NCBI GenBank assembly: GCA_050633105.1
Contig: JBOEFW010000013.1
Coordinates: 12,746 to 76,745 of the forward strand
Direction of reading: 5' to 3'
DNA: 64,000 nt
From: Aureispira sp050633105
GTDB lineage: Bacteria; Bacteroidota; Bacteroidia; Chitinophagales; Saprospiraceae
Under the pieces are notes generated by a model. That model did not search any database. It was not told where the DNA came from and saw only the letters and a list, made by a program, of their open reading frames with translations. A program made the translations under genes and the position numbers. Of this stretch, positions 32,873 through 42,320 are shown in pieces (position 1 is the first letter of the stretch; each line of letters starts with the position of its first letter).

Positions 32873-33472
32873 TTAGTTCTCTGCTTGTAGTTGTGCCAAT
32901 AGTTCTTCTAAACGTTTTTCAGTGCGCCCATAAAGCATGGGGACATACCAATACCTTATAGGCAGATAGAGGGCAATTCCAACAATAGTACTGAGACCAA
33001 AAATCCAAAGCCAATCATAGAGGGTAGGGATACTTCCTGCTTCTTTTAGCCCTAAATATAGCCCCAAGGCTGCCCCTATAGGCGTTCCTAAGAGGCAGAA
33101 CCAGTGAATCCTTTTGATGAATAAACGAATGACCTTGAGGTAAGCCACAAGACTTTCCCGCAAACTTTGTGTAGGAATAGCGATTATGGTACGCCACAAA
33201 TTCCAATAAGGGTAAATGCCTAAAAGAGTAACAATAAGTGTTGTGCACAGCATTCTAAGAAAAAACGGTTCTTCTCGGTAGACCAATAATAGACCGCCTA
33301 TGATCAATAGACCAACAAGCCATTCTATTAAAATGGTACGGCGCAGTTTCTGTAAGGTATGTTGCGAACCTTGCTTAATGACTAGCTGTAACTGAGGAGC
33401 TACTTGTTCAAAATAAGCGGTTGCTTCTGGCTGCTCGTCGTCCCAGATTGCCTCTAAATTAAAGTTGTTCAT
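32873..33472 (-). CDS. Membrane protein encoded with an ECF sigma factor (possible anti-sigma role)
   Basis: 199 aa. A soluble N-terminus of about 50 residues ('WDDEQPEATAYFEQVAPQL', 'QGSQHTLQKLRR') is followed by four membrane helices in two pairs ('LIEWLVGLLIIGGLLLVY', 'MLCTTLIVTLLGIYPYW', 'FCLLGTPIGAALGLYLGL', 'LWIFGLSTIVGIALYLPI'). Its start overlaps the sigma factor gene by 14 bp, the translational coupling usual for sigma/anti-sigma pairs. It has no recognisable zinc or ASD motif, so the anti-sigma role rests on context only. Confidence 0.7.
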   Translation of the reverse strand: MNNFNLEAIWDDEQPEATAYFEQVAPQLQLVIKQGSQHTLQKLRRTILIEWLVGLLIIGGLLLVYREEPFFLRMLCTTLIVTLLGIYPYWNLWRTIIAIPTQSLRESLVAYLKVIRLFIKRIHWFCLLGTPIGAALGLYLGLKEAGSIPTLYDWLWIFGLSTIVGIALYLPIRYWYVPMLYGRTEKRLEELLAQLQAEN

Positions 33473-33980
33473 AGCTGCGCTTTATTAGTTCTTGTTTTAA
33501 CGCTTTCTTGATGCGCAATAACTTAACGCCAATATGATTGGCCTCTAGGCCTACAATATGAGCGATCTCTTCGTACTTCTTTTTTTCTAAATGTAAAAGA
33601 ATAATGGCGCGATCTAAGCGCGGTAATTGGTAAATACAAGTATATAGCAATTCAATTTTACTTTCTCTAGCATGCGCTTGCTGTAAGGACTGGTCACTCT
33701 CGTCAGGCAGTTGACTCAACAATTCTTGGTTAGCATTGCGCTTGACTTGCTTTTTATCATGACGTTGGTATAAAAGCGCTGTATTAAGGCAAACTCGATA
33801 GAGCCAAGTGGATAGTTTAGACGCTTGTTTAAAAGAGGGTAAAGCTTGCCAGATTTGCACCAGCATGTCTTGGTACAAATCATCAAAATCACTGGCATTG
33901 TTCGTGTACGTTCGCCCGATTTTGTACAAGATGCCATTGTGTTGGGCTATAATTTGTTCAAACTGTTCCTTCATGTACAC
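33459..33980 (-). CDS. ECF-type sigma-70 family RNA polymerase sigma factor
   Basis: 173 aa (a second in-frame ATG at 33974 is also possible). Region 2: 'NGILYKIGRTYTNNASDFDDLYQDMLVQIWQALPSF' zone and 'KLSTWLYRVCLNTALLYQR'. Region 4: 'LPRLDRAIILLHLEKKKYEEIAHIVGLEANHIGVKL' with a helix-turn-helix ending 'RIKKALKQ'. It directs RNA polymerase to a small regulon. The gene is followed by an overlapping membrane protein gene that may hold it inactive. A possible -7 element lies about 200 bp upstream (34177-34184). Confidence 0.92.
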   Translation of the reverse strand: MYMKEQFEQIIAQHNGILYKIGRTYTNNASDFDDLYQDMLVQIWQALPSFKQASKLSTWLYRVCLNTALLYQRHDKKQVKRNANQELLSQLPDESDQSLQQAHARESKIELLYTCIYQLPRLDRAIILLHLEKKKYEEIAHIVGLEANHIGVKLLRIKKALKQELIKRSYEQL

Positions 33981-34176
33981 AAGATCCTATTGCTATTAGT
34001 AACCAAAAGGCAATTATTATTACAGCTGAAAAAAAGAAAATATTTTTGGGATTTTTAATTTACTGTCCGTCAAAGATTTGTGAGCAATAAAAAAAGTTTT
34101 TTTATCCTCTTTGTAAGAGAAAATAGAGTTGGTTACTAATAGAGTACAAGAAAGGTGACACCGCCTTATTTTCAAC

Positions 34177-34184
34177 CAAAGATA
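34177..34184 (-). promoter_or_regulatory. Possible -7 element for the ECF sigma gene
   Basis: The complement reads TATCTTTG, which would give a leader of about 190 nt. It lies immediately upstream of the divergent DUF3267 gene, so it may be fortuitous. Confidence 0.3.
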
Positions 34185-34199
34185 TAAAAAATAAAGAAC

Positions 34200-34760
34200 A
34201 TGGAAATCAAGAAAGAATTAACCGCATCAGGCATGAAATTGAATATTATATTGATACCATTTATAGTACTAGCTTATGTGTTTTTGGTAGAAGGATATGA
34301 TTTGTTTTGGGGAGATATTCGTAATGGTGATATGGGATCGATGGCATTTGTACTCACTTTTGTTGTTTGTATTATTCTTCATGAAGCACTACATGGTTTG
34401 ACATGGATGTGGGCAAGTGCTCTACAATTAAGTGATATCAAGTATGGTTTTATATGGAAGGCATTAATGCCTTTTGCTCACAGTAAAAAACCGTTGAGTA
34501 AGCGCGCCTATCAATTAGGAGCGGTAATGCCAGGCCTTGTCTTAGGTTTTTTTCCTTACTTATTAGGTATCTTGATTGGGCAGCCTGATGTTGCTTTTAT
34601 CGGGATGGTTATGACCTTGAGTGCGGCTGGAGATGCTTGGGTCTTATGGATTATTCGCAAAGAACCACTGGATGTCTTGATTATGGACCACCCTAGTAAG
34701 CCTGGTTGTTATGTGGTCGCCCCTGCCTCGGATAGTATTTCTATGGCTTCTGCTATTTAA
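34200..34760 (+). CDS. DUF3267 family membrane metalloprotease-like protein
   Basis: 186 aa with four to five membrane helices. The zincin motif HEALH is at residues 61-65 ('CIILHEALHGLTWMW'). The 'FIWKALMPFAHSKKPLSKRAYQLGAVMPGLVLGFFPYL' region gives the conserved second half with the 'H...K...R...A..PG' pattern of DUF3267, and 'SAAGDAWVLWII' supplies an Asp that may be the third ligand. The family is related to intramembrane site-2-like proteases, but substrates are unknown. Single gene with a terminator downstream. Confidence 0.88.
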   Translation: MEIKKELTASGMKLNIILIPFIVLAYVFLVEGYDLFWGDIRNGDMGSMAFVLTFVVCIILHEALHGLTWMWASALQLSDIKYGFIWKALMPFAHSKKPLSKRAYQLGAVMPGLVLGFFPYLLGILIGQPDVAFIGMVMTLSAAGDAWVLWIIRKEPLDVLIMDHPSKPGCYVVAPASDSISMASAI

Positions 34761-34815
34761 ATAGGAATTGTTTCCATTTTTTGGACAAAAAGCCAAATTT
34801 CTTAAAAAACTACTT

Positions 34816-34852
34816 TAAAGCTCCTTTTGATCGCCTTCAAGGGAGCTTTTTT
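34816..34852 (+). terminator. Terminator after the DUF3267 gene
   Basis: AAAGCTCC and GGGAGCTTT-type arms with a loop, followed by T6. The remaining spacer to 35051 shows nothing further. Confidence 0.75.
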
Positions 34853-35051
34853 GCTTGTTGGAGGGTTATACTAGATAAGGACTATATTTTTTTGCTAAAA
34901 AGTAGATTTTTATACTGTTAAGCGGACTATTTTACGTTCTCAACCCATTGAATAATGGTAGAGTCTATTTGTCTTGTAGACTTTTCATCTAGAACCAACT
35001 TCCCGTTCTTTTGATTAAAAGAACTTTTAACCTAAACTTAGAAAATTCACT

Positions 35052-36155
35052 ATGACTCTTTGTCGTTTATTTAAAACCCTAGTAAGCCTTTCTTTTTTCT
35101 TTCTTTTTATGACTACTGCTTTGGCGCAAGAAGAGGTGGTTCCACAGCTCAAGAGTGGTGTAGATCCTTTTCCTGTTTATAAGGCGTCTTCCAAAACATG
35201 CTATATTGATAGTATTGTTTATACAGGGCCTTTTATTGTTTTTTGTGTGAGCTTTGAAAAACCAATTGCTGATAAAACATATCATTTGAGGCCCCCTAAT
35301 CATGCTAAATCTTGGAGAGCATATGCAGGAGGAGGTTATAGAAAACCTATAAGGATTAGAAGAGTAGTGACCAACAATTTTTTGGTGGCTACCGAAGTGA
35401 ATGATAAAGGAGTAAAAGTTCCATTAGAAGCAACAATTAGTACCAGCAAAACGGCACGGATTCAGTGCCAATTTCAGTTTTGGAGGTCCGATTTTAGAGA
35501 AGGAAAAATAGAATTAATAGAAAATGTAGAGGATCTTAATATCCCTAACAGCACCAGTATTTTCTTTACTTCGATCCGAATAAGAAAAAACAATTATAAT
35601 CACTCTGTGCCACCCGCTTTAGAGCAGTTTTACCACGGGAATTATGAATGGAGCGACCTCAAGACGCTCAAAAAAATGGCCATCATGGTTAATAGTGATG
35701 AGATAAAACCTGTTTGGACAAAAGTTGCTCCTACTAGCACTACAAATTTGTCTCCCACTTCTTATAATGTTCGCAAATACAATGAAGGAAAATTATACTT
35801 AGATGGGATAGAGGAAACAACAACCAATACTATTTTGAGGGTACGGACTTATGGGAAGCAATATGCTATAATGAGTCTTTATCATAACCGAAAAGAAGGA
35901 TTTGTGGCGCAGAGAGGGAAAGAAAAAATTCCTATGCAAACTATTAAAAATGTACAAGTCAATGAATACTTGGTAAAAAAGGAGGTAAAAAAAGGAGAGA
36001 CCTTATCTTTGAGTCAAATAGATGCTTCCTTTGTCTTAACATTTGAGGTGCATTTTGAGCGTTTACCCAAGGATTGGGAGCGTTTTGATTTAATCGAATC
36101 ATTTAAGGGCGAGTCAGGACAACCTTTTGATTTTTTTGATATTAATAACCAATAA
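35052..36155 (+). CDS. Exported protein of unknown function
   Basis: 367 aa. The signal peptide ends at 'TTALAQ', and no lipobox is present. The body is beta-rich and basic: 'CYIDSIVYTGPFIVFCVSFEKP', 'ARIQCQFQFWRSDFREGKIELIENVEDL', 'TSIFFTSIRIRKNNYN', 'EGKLYLDGIEETTTNTILRVRTYGKQYAIMSLY' zones. Repeated 'LIENVEDL / LDGIEETTTNTIL / LIESFKG' segments suggest two or three similar beta domains. I recognise no family. It stands alone and ends at a strong terminator. Confidence 0.7.
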   Translation: MTLCRLFKTLVSLSFFFLFMTTALAQEEVVPQLKSGVDPFPVYKASSKTCYIDSIVYTGPFIVFCVSFEKPIADKTYHLRPPNHAKSWRAYAGGGYRKPIRIRRVVTNNFLVATEVNDKGVKVPLEATISTSKTARIQCQFQFWRSDFREGKIELIENVEDLNIPNSTSIFFTSIRIRKNNYNHSVPPALEQFYHGNYEWSDLKTLKKMAIMVNSDEIKPVWTKVAPTSTTNLSPTSYNVRKYNEGKLYLDGIEETTTNTILRVRTYGKQYAIMSLYHNRKEGFVAQRGKEKIPMQTIKNVQVNEYLVKKEVKKGETLSLSQIDASFVLTFEVHFERLPKDWERFDLIESFKGESGQPFDFFDINNQ

Positions 36156-36161
36156 AATGTT

Positions 36162-36205
36162 TGATGGTCTATCGCATAAAGCCGCTCTTATGCGATAGAC
36201 CATCA
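36162..36205. terminator. Bidirectional hairpin between convergent genes
   Basis: A perfect 18-bp stem (36162-36179 with 36188-36205) and an 8-base loop between the 35052 gene and the TonB-linked receptor gene. Confidence 0.85.
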
Positions 36206-36212
36206 GTTGTTT

Positions 36213-38639
36213 TTAGCGTCTGCGACGACCTGAATATTCCATCGCTTCTCCTTTTCCAAAGCCATAACTAAAGCCCAAGGTGATAAAACGACCACGTTGT
36301 CCAAAACTATAGCTATAGAAATCATCTTGTGCTATTTCGATTTCTCGATTTCGAGTGGCTAATAAATCTCGAACACTTAAACTAATGACTGCTTTGCCTT
36401 TGAATAGTTTTTTTCTAACTCCTAGGTTGATGGAAAAATTATCTCCAATAGTACCTTGGACGGTTTGCATTCTTGAGCGATAGTCACCAGAGATTTCAGC
36501 ATCAATCTTTAGCGGCAATTTAAATTTGCTCGTTAATTTAGCAGACCACTGATCCGCTTGGAAATCAAAATCTGTCTGTTCAAAGACGCCTTGTCGATTA
36601 AAATGATTGTAATTAAAATCCCCATTAAAGGTCAGCCATTTTGTAGGGGTATATTTGGCATTAAACTCTACACCAGTAGCATGACGTTGTCCTATATTTA
36701 CAGGAGTTGTTGTATTGATGTTGTCCTCAAAAATAGAAACTCGTTCAACCACATCAGTTGTATAGCGATGGTATACACTTAGGTTGAGTGATAGTTGGTC
36801 GAAAATATAAATACCTGTCAATTCATAAGAGTCTGTCAATTCAGGTTGTAAATCAGGGTTTCCTGTACGAATTGAAAAACTATTACGAATATTGAAAAAA
36901 GGATTCAAATCCCATAATCGAGGGCGAAAAATGCGTTTAGAATACCCTACTTGGACAGAAAAACGATCATTGATCTTGTAAGAGGCGTGGGCACTAGGGA
37001 AGAGGTTGGTATAGTTTTGAGAATTATGCTCTTGTGTAGCAACTAGGAAGGTTTGTAAGTCCGTATTTTCTAAGCGAAGACCTACTTTAATACCCCATTT
37101 TTTATGCTCATAAGAACCAGTAGCATAGGCTGCAAAAACTTTTTGATCATATTCAAAAACATTGGTGAGTCCTGTATTAGGAACCCAAGTATTATGGACT
37201 AAATCAGAGACGGCATAGTCATTACTAATATCCATAATGACGTATTGACTACCTAATTCCATCGTAATGGCCTTAGAAAAAGGCTTTACATAATCTACTT
37301 GAAAGGTATAGCGCGCTTCTTGGAAAGTAGTGCTAGTTTGTTGATCACTATTCGTGAAATTCCCCATGATGATTCTATCTTCAAAGTTGGAGGATTGCTT
37401 TTTACTAAAGAAATTCCCCAAGGCACTAATTTGTAGGGTATGTTTTTTATTATCTCTAAATTCTCCTTTATAAATCAATTCATATTGACCTTTTGGATTG
37501 GTCGCATCAGTCTCCTCTGTCCGCATCCAAGTGGCTACGGTTTGTTCTTGAGCATCAAGTTGAGTAAAATTAGTCTGAGAAGGTTGCTTTTCTATTTCAT
37601 AAGCAACGTTACCAGACAAGGTTATCACATGGCGTTTATTAATGTGGTAATCAGCTCCTATCAATGCATTAAAGAACATTTCATTGCGATACGATGTTCC
37701 ATCACTTAAGATATTAGAATTTGTAATTAAGTTATGATTGATGTTTTCATTGTACCTTGGCAGAGAACGATAACCTGCTCCCAATTGAGTAAATAAATTG
37801 AATTTCTCTGTACGTCTGTTAAGACTAAAGCCTACACTGTGGTTGTGTGGATACCCTGTGTTGAGGGAGATAGAACCATTCATTCCCTTTTTTTCTTCTT
37901 TTTTGAGAACAATGTTAAGAATACCCGCAGTCCCTTCTGCATCATATTTAGCAGAAGGATTGGTGACAACTTCTACTTTTTCGATCATATCAGCAGTAAT
38001 AGTTCCAAGGGCATTGCTCTCATCACTTGCCAAGATAGAAGGTTTGCCATTGATGAGAATTTGTACACCTGTAGCGCCTCTTAAACTTACTTGGCCTTCT
38101 ATATTAACATCTACAGAAGGAACACTATTAAGTACATCTAAGGCACTCCCTCCTGTACTACTTAAATCTTTCCCTACATTAAAAACCTTCTTATCCAGCT
38201 TAAATTCCATTTGAGAACGTTCCGCCTGTACAACCACATCTTCTAATAATTCAGGGTCATCAGAAAGCTCAATGGTTCCTAAATTTACTAATCCTTCTTT
38301 GACGGTAAACGTAGTTAGACGTTGTTTCTTGAAGCCAATGAAACTGATTTCTACTTGGAAATTACTTGTTTTGCTCTGCAACTCAAAACGTCCACCTTTT
38401 TGCGTTGTTGTCCCTTCAATTAAGACATTAGCAGAATCCATCAACATAATGGTAGCAAATTCAATAGGTTGCTGGCTTTGTTTTTCAATGACTTTTCCAA
38501 TAACCAAAATACCTGGTCTAAGAGGTCGCTCTCCTCTAGGGTGGTTTCCTCTAGGAGGTCTTCCTCCTTCTGGAGGTTGTGCAATCATTTGTCCAATTCC
38601 ATAAAATAGGAATAAAAGTGTTAAAAATGTCAATCTCAT
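36213..38639 (-). CDS. TonB-dependent receptor-like outer-membrane protein (PF14905-type barrel)
   Basis: 808 aa from ATG 38637-38639, the start of the signal peptide ('MRLTFLTLLFLFYGIGQMIAQ'). A Pro/Gly/Arg-rich spacer ('PPEGGRPPRGNHPRGERP') precedes a carboxypeptidase-regulatory-like domain ('GKVIEKQSQQPIEFATIMLMD'). A plug domain follows ('DLSSTGGSALDVLNSVPSVDVN', 'ISLRGATGV'-like 'VSLRGATGVQILINGKPS') and then a long beta-barrel ending with an aromatic-rich strand. Such proteins import or sense large ligands. It is divergent from a LytS-type kinase gene, which suggests shared control. Confidence 0.9.
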   Translation of the reverse strand: MRLTFLTLLFLFYGIGQMIAQPPEGGRPPRGNHPRGERPLRPGILVIGKVIEKQSQQPIEFATIMLMDSANVLIEGTTTQKGGRFELQSKTSNFQVEISFIGFKKQRLTTFTVKEGLVNLGTIELSDDPELLEDVVVQAERSQMEFKLDKKVFNVGKDLSSTGGSALDVLNSVPSVDVNIEGQVSLRGATGVQILINGKPSILASDESNALGTITADMIEKVEVVTNPSAKYDAEGTAGILNIVLKKEEKKGMNGSISLNTGYPHNHSVGFSLNRRTEKFNLFTQLGAGYRSLPRYNENINHNLITNSNILSDGTSYRNEMFFNALIGADYHINKRHVITLSGNVAYEIEKQPSQTNFTQLDAQEQTVATWMRTEETDATNPKGQYELIYKGEFRDNKKHTLQISALGNFFSKKQSSNFEDRIIMGNFTNSDQQTSTTFQEARYTFQVDYVKPFSKAITMELGSQYVIMDISNDYAVSDLVHNTWVPNTGLTNVFEYDQKVFAAYATGSYEHKKWGIKVGLRLENTDLQTFLVATQEHNSQNYTNLFPSAHASYKINDRFSVQVGYSKRIFRPRLWDLNPFFNIRNSFSIRTGNPDLQPELTDSYELTGIYIFDQLSLNLSVYHRYTTDVVERVSIFEDNINTTTPVNIGQRHATGVEFNAKYTPTKWLTFNGDFNYNHFNRQGVFEQTDFDFQADQWSAKLTSKFKLPLKIDAEISGDYRSRMQTVQGTIGDNFSINLGVRKKLFKGKAVISLSVRDLLATRNREIEIAQDDFYSYSFGQRGRFITLGFSYGFGKGEAMEYSGRRRR

Positions 38640-38849
38640 TTTTGGGTATGTTTTATGAAGAAAAACGGAAGGAAACAAAGAACGTTGAAGAGGTGGAAAG
38701 AAAGAAAAAAAATCGTTGAACAGCTATTCTAATAGGGTCAACAACAAAAGAGGAATTATTTCTTAGAAATGGAGTGGTTGAAGGGAAGGAATAAGCCGTT
38801 TGTCTAGCTTTAATTGGATTTTTTCTTTAAAAGTTTTTCCTTTGTAAGC

Positions 38850-39881
38850 ATGAAAAAAAAAATGCACAACTCTTTCTTACCTCATGGACAAGAATTCTTT
38901 TTCCAGTTGGTTTTAAATGGCCTAATTTTTATCTTTTATGCTATTGATAGGCGGCATCCTCAGATAGAATTATCTGAATTTTTTTTCTTTCTCAATATAG
39001 CTAGTGTTGCTTTTATAATTAACTATTTCTTGTTTCCCGCTTTCTTTTATACCAAGAAATACTACCAATTTGTAGTAGGGTTAGTATTAGTTTTATTAGG
39101 AGCTTTTTTTATAGAGGAGTGGGTGTTGGAGCAGATTTATTTTCCCAATACAGTTCGAAGTAGAGTGTCTAGCCTGCTGTTTACTGTCCTCAAAATGTTA
39201 CCTGTTCTTACTATTTTTGTAGGCTTTAAATTTGGCTGGGATTTGATTGAAAAACAACGCCAAGTAGAGCAACTACAGAGAATGGTGAAAGAGAGTGAAT
39301 TGCAATATCTAAATTCTCAGATCAACCCTCATTTTTTATTTAACAGTCTTAATAACCTATATGCGCATGCAATGGAGCAATCGCCCAAAACTCCTGAAAT
39401 TATCTTAAATCTATCGGCCACATTGCGTTATATGCTTTATGATTGTAAAGCAAAATGGGTTCCGCTAAAAAAAGAGATTGAACATTTAGAAAATTTCATT
39501 GGAATTAGTAAACTACAGGTAGAAGGTAGAGGAGTGGTTCATTTTGATTATTCTAAATGGACTGAAAATTATCAAATAGCCCCTTTAATTTTAGTAGTCT
39601 TTGTAGAAAATGCGTTTAAACATAGTACTGCGAGTCAAGTAAAAGACATTGTTATTAATATTGATTTGAAAATAACCAATGAAGGGTTGTTGCGTTTTAC
39701 TTGTGTTAATACTTTTTATCCACAATCGAATACAGAGCATATTTCAGGAGGGATTGGTTTAGAAAATGTACACAAAAGGTTAGAATTATTGTACCCTTAT
39801 GCGCATGAATTGAGTTACAATATAAGTCAAAATAAGTATCATGTTCACCTCTCTATACAGTTAGTAGAACAATCCTTCTAA
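38850..39881 (+). CDS. LytS/YehU-type sensor histidine kinase
   Basis: 343 aa from ATG 38850; an in-frame TTG at 38814 is ignored. Four membrane helices occupy residues about 10-135, then a coiled coil ('EKQRQVEQLQRMVKESELQYLNSQ') leads to the His_kinase motif 'INPHFLFNSLNNLYAHAM', where His is phosphorylated. The HATPase part has 'FVENAFKHSTAS' and 'GGIGLENVHKRLELLY'. The probable partner, a LytTR regulator, is encoded on the opposite strand with overlapping stops instead of downstream in the same operon. Confidence 0.9.
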   Translation: MKKKMHNSFLPHGQEFFFQLVLNGLIFIFYAIDRRHPQIELSEFFFFLNIASVAFIINYFLFPAFFYTKKYYQFVVGLVLVLLGAFFIEEWVLEQIYFPNTVRSRVSSLLFTVLKMLPVLTIFVGFKFGWDLIEKQRQVEQLQRMVKESELQYLNSQINPHFLFNSLNNLYAHAMEQSPKTPEIILNLSATLRYMLYDCKAKWVPLKKEIEHLENFIGISKLQVEGRGVVHFDYSKWTENYQIAPLILVVFVENAFKHSTASQVKDIVINIDLKITNEGLLRFTCVNTFYPQSNTEHISGGIGLENVHKRLELLYPYAHELSYNISQNKYHVHLSIQLVEQSF

Positions 39882-40576
39882 AGAGGAGCATGTAACCTAT
39901 TAATAAAATTCTCTTTATAAGCTCGTCCAATAGGCACTTGTCGGTTTCCAGTCAAATAAGCCGTATTTCCTGCAACTTTTTCAATTTTGGCTATATTAAC
40001 TAAGTAGGATTTTTGAATGCGTATAAAGCATTGACCATCTAAAGTTTCTTCCCAATGCCGCAACGATTCGGTCGATAAATACTTCTTTTCGGCTAAGAAA
40101 AGCTCCGTATAATCTGCATCTGATTTGATGTACAAAATATCTTGTATGACAATTTTGATGTGCTCATAACCTGTTTTAATAAATAGATTCTTAGGAAAAG
40201 CAGAAGGAGCGTTGGGGGAATGATTTTGTTGAGGCAAAGAAACTTTTGCGACCGCTTTTAAGAAACGTTGAAAAGAGAAGGGTTTTAATAGATAATCTAC
40301 TACACTACATTCATAACTCTCCAAGGCATAATCAGGAAAGGCGGTGGTTAAGATTACTTGTGGGGGATTGGATAAGGCTTTTAGAAAGTCTAAACCCGAT
40401 AGTTTAGGCAAGTGAATGTCCAAAAAGAGCAAGTCTACTTTGTTGGTTTGTAAGAACTCTAAAGCTTGGAGCGCATTGGAAAAACTAGCTAACAAGGTCA
40501 GAGAACCAAAATCATGGATATACTTACTTAGGATGCGTTGAGCAGGAAGTTGGTCTTCTATGATAATGCAGGTCAT
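39878..40576 (-). CDS. LytTR-family response regulator
   Basis: 232 aa. Receiver domain (1-115): 'CIIIEDQLPAQRIL', phosphoacceptor Asp in 'DLLFLDIHLPKLSGLDFL', 'VILTTAFPDYALESYECSVVDYLLKPF' with the conserved Lys. C-terminal LytTR DNA-binding domain: 'LFIKTGYEHIKIVIQDILYIKSDADYTELFL' zone, 'SLRHWEETLDGQCFIRIQKSYLVNIAKIEKV', 'VPIGRAYKENFINRL'. Its stop codon overlaps that of the sensor kinase by 4 bp in a convergent arrangement. Confidence 0.93.
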   Translation of the reverse strand: MTCIIIEDQLPAQRILSKYIHDFGSLTLLASFSNALQALEFLQTNKVDLLFLDIHLPKLSGLDFLKALSNPPQVILTTAFPDYALESYECSVVDYLLKPFSFQRFLKAVAKVSLPQQNHSPNAPSAFPKNLFIKTGYEHIKIVIQDILYIKSDADYTELFLAEKKYLSTESLRHWEETLDGQCFIRIQKSYLVNIAKIEKVAGNTAYLTGNRQVPIGRAYKENFINRLHAPL

Positions 40577-40743
40577 ACTTTTACGGTTATTAAAAAAATG
40601 GCTGAAGAAACAGTAAGAAGCTGTTTTTTACAGCGTTCATGAAAAATAGGAATAAAAACGCTATTCTCACTAAATATATAGGCTCTAGAACGGATAATTA
40701 CAAGTGCCTTGAGTAGGGAGAAAGATAAGACCTCCTAACTTAT

Positions 40744-40789
40744 AAAAAACACCTACAAAGAATAGTAAGATTCCTTGTAGGTGTTTTTT
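40744..40789 (-). terminator. Terminator of the WGR/propeller gene
   Basis: AACACCTACAA and TTGTAGGTGTT arms extend through a nearly paired inner segment. On the minus strand the stem is followed by six T. It lies about 60 bp after the stop at 40851. The rest of 40577-40850 shows nothing. Confidence 0.85.
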
Positions 40790-40850
40790 GATGTGAAACA
40801 GCAATTAGCCTTTATTGCTAGTTCTAGAAAAAGAACCTTGTTTGTTTTTA

Positions 40851-42272
40851 TTATGAATTTTTGATATAAATATCTCCAAATACACGATAGAAACCACTTT
40901 GTGCAGATTCTCTTACTTCAGAAACAACATAAACTGTATTTTCTTTTCGTAAATTTTTGGGAAATTGTACATTCCAATCATTGTGATAACCTTCTGTTAT
41001 TACTTTGACCCGCAGTTTGCCCCCTTCTTTAATGCATTTCAATGTTACGCCATTCATTTCGGCTGGAACGGTCTCTAAAATAGTACTGCTAACTACTTTT
41101 ACCTTTTTAGGCGCTTTAATATCTACATATTCAGGAACTTGCCCTAGTTCTGCATTTTTAATTGCTTCTTCACTAGCATCAATACAAGCAAGAGAGCCAT
41201 CGGTTGTTACTACATAGATTTTTTCTTCAAAGTATTGCATCGAAAAAGCAGAACCACAAGTTGTTGCTAATTTCCAAAGGCGTTTCCCTTCTTTATTATA
41301 ACAATAAATAGAAGAAGAGTTATCTCCGCCAAAAATAAAATCATTATTCGGAGCAGCTGCACAGGAATAAAAGGCATTGTCTCCTTTCATTTCTATTAAT
41401 TTCTTTCCTTCTTGATTAAATAATTCTAACCAAGAATTAGAGGTTCCAGCTAAAACCGTTTCATCTGTTCTCCACCCAAAAAGGACACCTCCTCTTGTTT
41501 TTTGGTTCCATATGTTGTCTCCATTCCAACCATAATAACAACTTACGCCACCACTGTGGCCATGATAAACACGACCAACATCATCGCATCGGACCATCCA
41601 TCCAGAAGAACCATTACTTTTTTTGCGCCATAGTTCTTCATCTTCATAATTAATTACAGTAATACCACCATTAGAATCAGATACCCCTAAAAGACTATTG
41701 TTGATATCTAACCAATAAATATCTACTTCCTCATTGATTTCATAAGCTTTTCTAGGAAGTTTTCCTGTTAAATCGTATACATTTCCATCATCACAACCTA
41801 CATAAATCCAATCATTATCTGCCATGATACATTTAACACCATCAGGCAATTGGTATTGGTTCAGTACCTCTCCTTTATGGTTTAATTTATAAACACTTCC
41901 TGCTTCATTTCCAACCCAGCAATGGTCTTTATCGATATAAATACCAAAGGCACTTGAATTAGATTTAAATTTCCAAAGTACAGGTGCTTTTTTTGCAGAA
42001 GATCGGCTCGAAGAAATACTCCGTCTTGTGATCGCTCGTTTTTTTCGAACGCCTATTACTGCTTCCTCATACCCTTTTCGCTTTTTAGCTTTTGCTTTTT
42101 TATCAGCTTCTTTTTTAGCTAGTTCTTCTGTTGCGAATGTTTTGGTAGAAATAGTACCATTTGTACCAATTCGGCCATATCTAATGGTTAAAACGGTATC
42201 AACTACCTTTACTTCATAAAATTTGTGAGATGCTCCTGTATCTTGTGAGAGCTCTAAATAAATCGTATACAT
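40851..42272 (-). CDS. WGR domain plus beta-propeller protein
   Basis: 473 aa, no signal peptide. Residues about 1-70 form a WGR domain ('MYTIYLELSQDTGASHKFYEV', 'LTIRYGRIGTNGTISTKTF', 'EELAKKEADKKAKAKKRKGY'), known from PARPs and MolR-like proteins as a nucleic-acid or protein binding module. After a Ser/Arg linker comes a propeller of about seven short blades with repeating 'VGNEAGSVYKL', 'VGCDDGNVYDL', 'GGDNSSSIYCYNKEGKRLWKL' and 'TTDGSLACIDAS' elements. A small C-terminal beta domain ends the chain. Likely a cytoplasmic binding or scaffold protein; the target is unknown. Confidence 0.85.
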   Translation of the reverse strand: MYTIYLELSQDTGASHKFYEVKVVDTVLTIRYGRIGTNGTISTKTFATEELAKKEADKKAKAKKRKGYEEAVIGVRKKRAITRRSISSSRSSAKKAPVLWKFKSNSSAFGIYIDKDHCWVGNEAGSVYKLNHKGEVLNQYQLPDGVKCIMADNDWIYVGCDDGNVYDLTGKLPRKAYEINEEVDIYWLDINNSLLGVSDSNGGITVINYEDEELWRKKSNGSSGWMVRCDDVGRVYHGHSGGVSCYYGWNGDNIWNQKTRGGVLFGWRTDETVLAGTSNSWLELFNQEGKKLIEMKGDNAFYSCAAAPNNDFIFGGDNSSSIYCYNKEGKRLWKLATTCGSAFSMQYFEEKIYVVTTDGSLACIDASEEAIKNAELGQVPEYVDIKAPKKVKVVSSTILETVPAEMNGVTLKCIKEGGKLRVKVITEGYHNDWNVQFPKNLRKENTVYVVSEVRESAQSGFYRVFGDIYIKNS

Positions 42273-42320
42273 AGTGTTAATTTGTTTTATTTGAGATAAT
42301 AAATAGGTTTAAGTAAGAAC

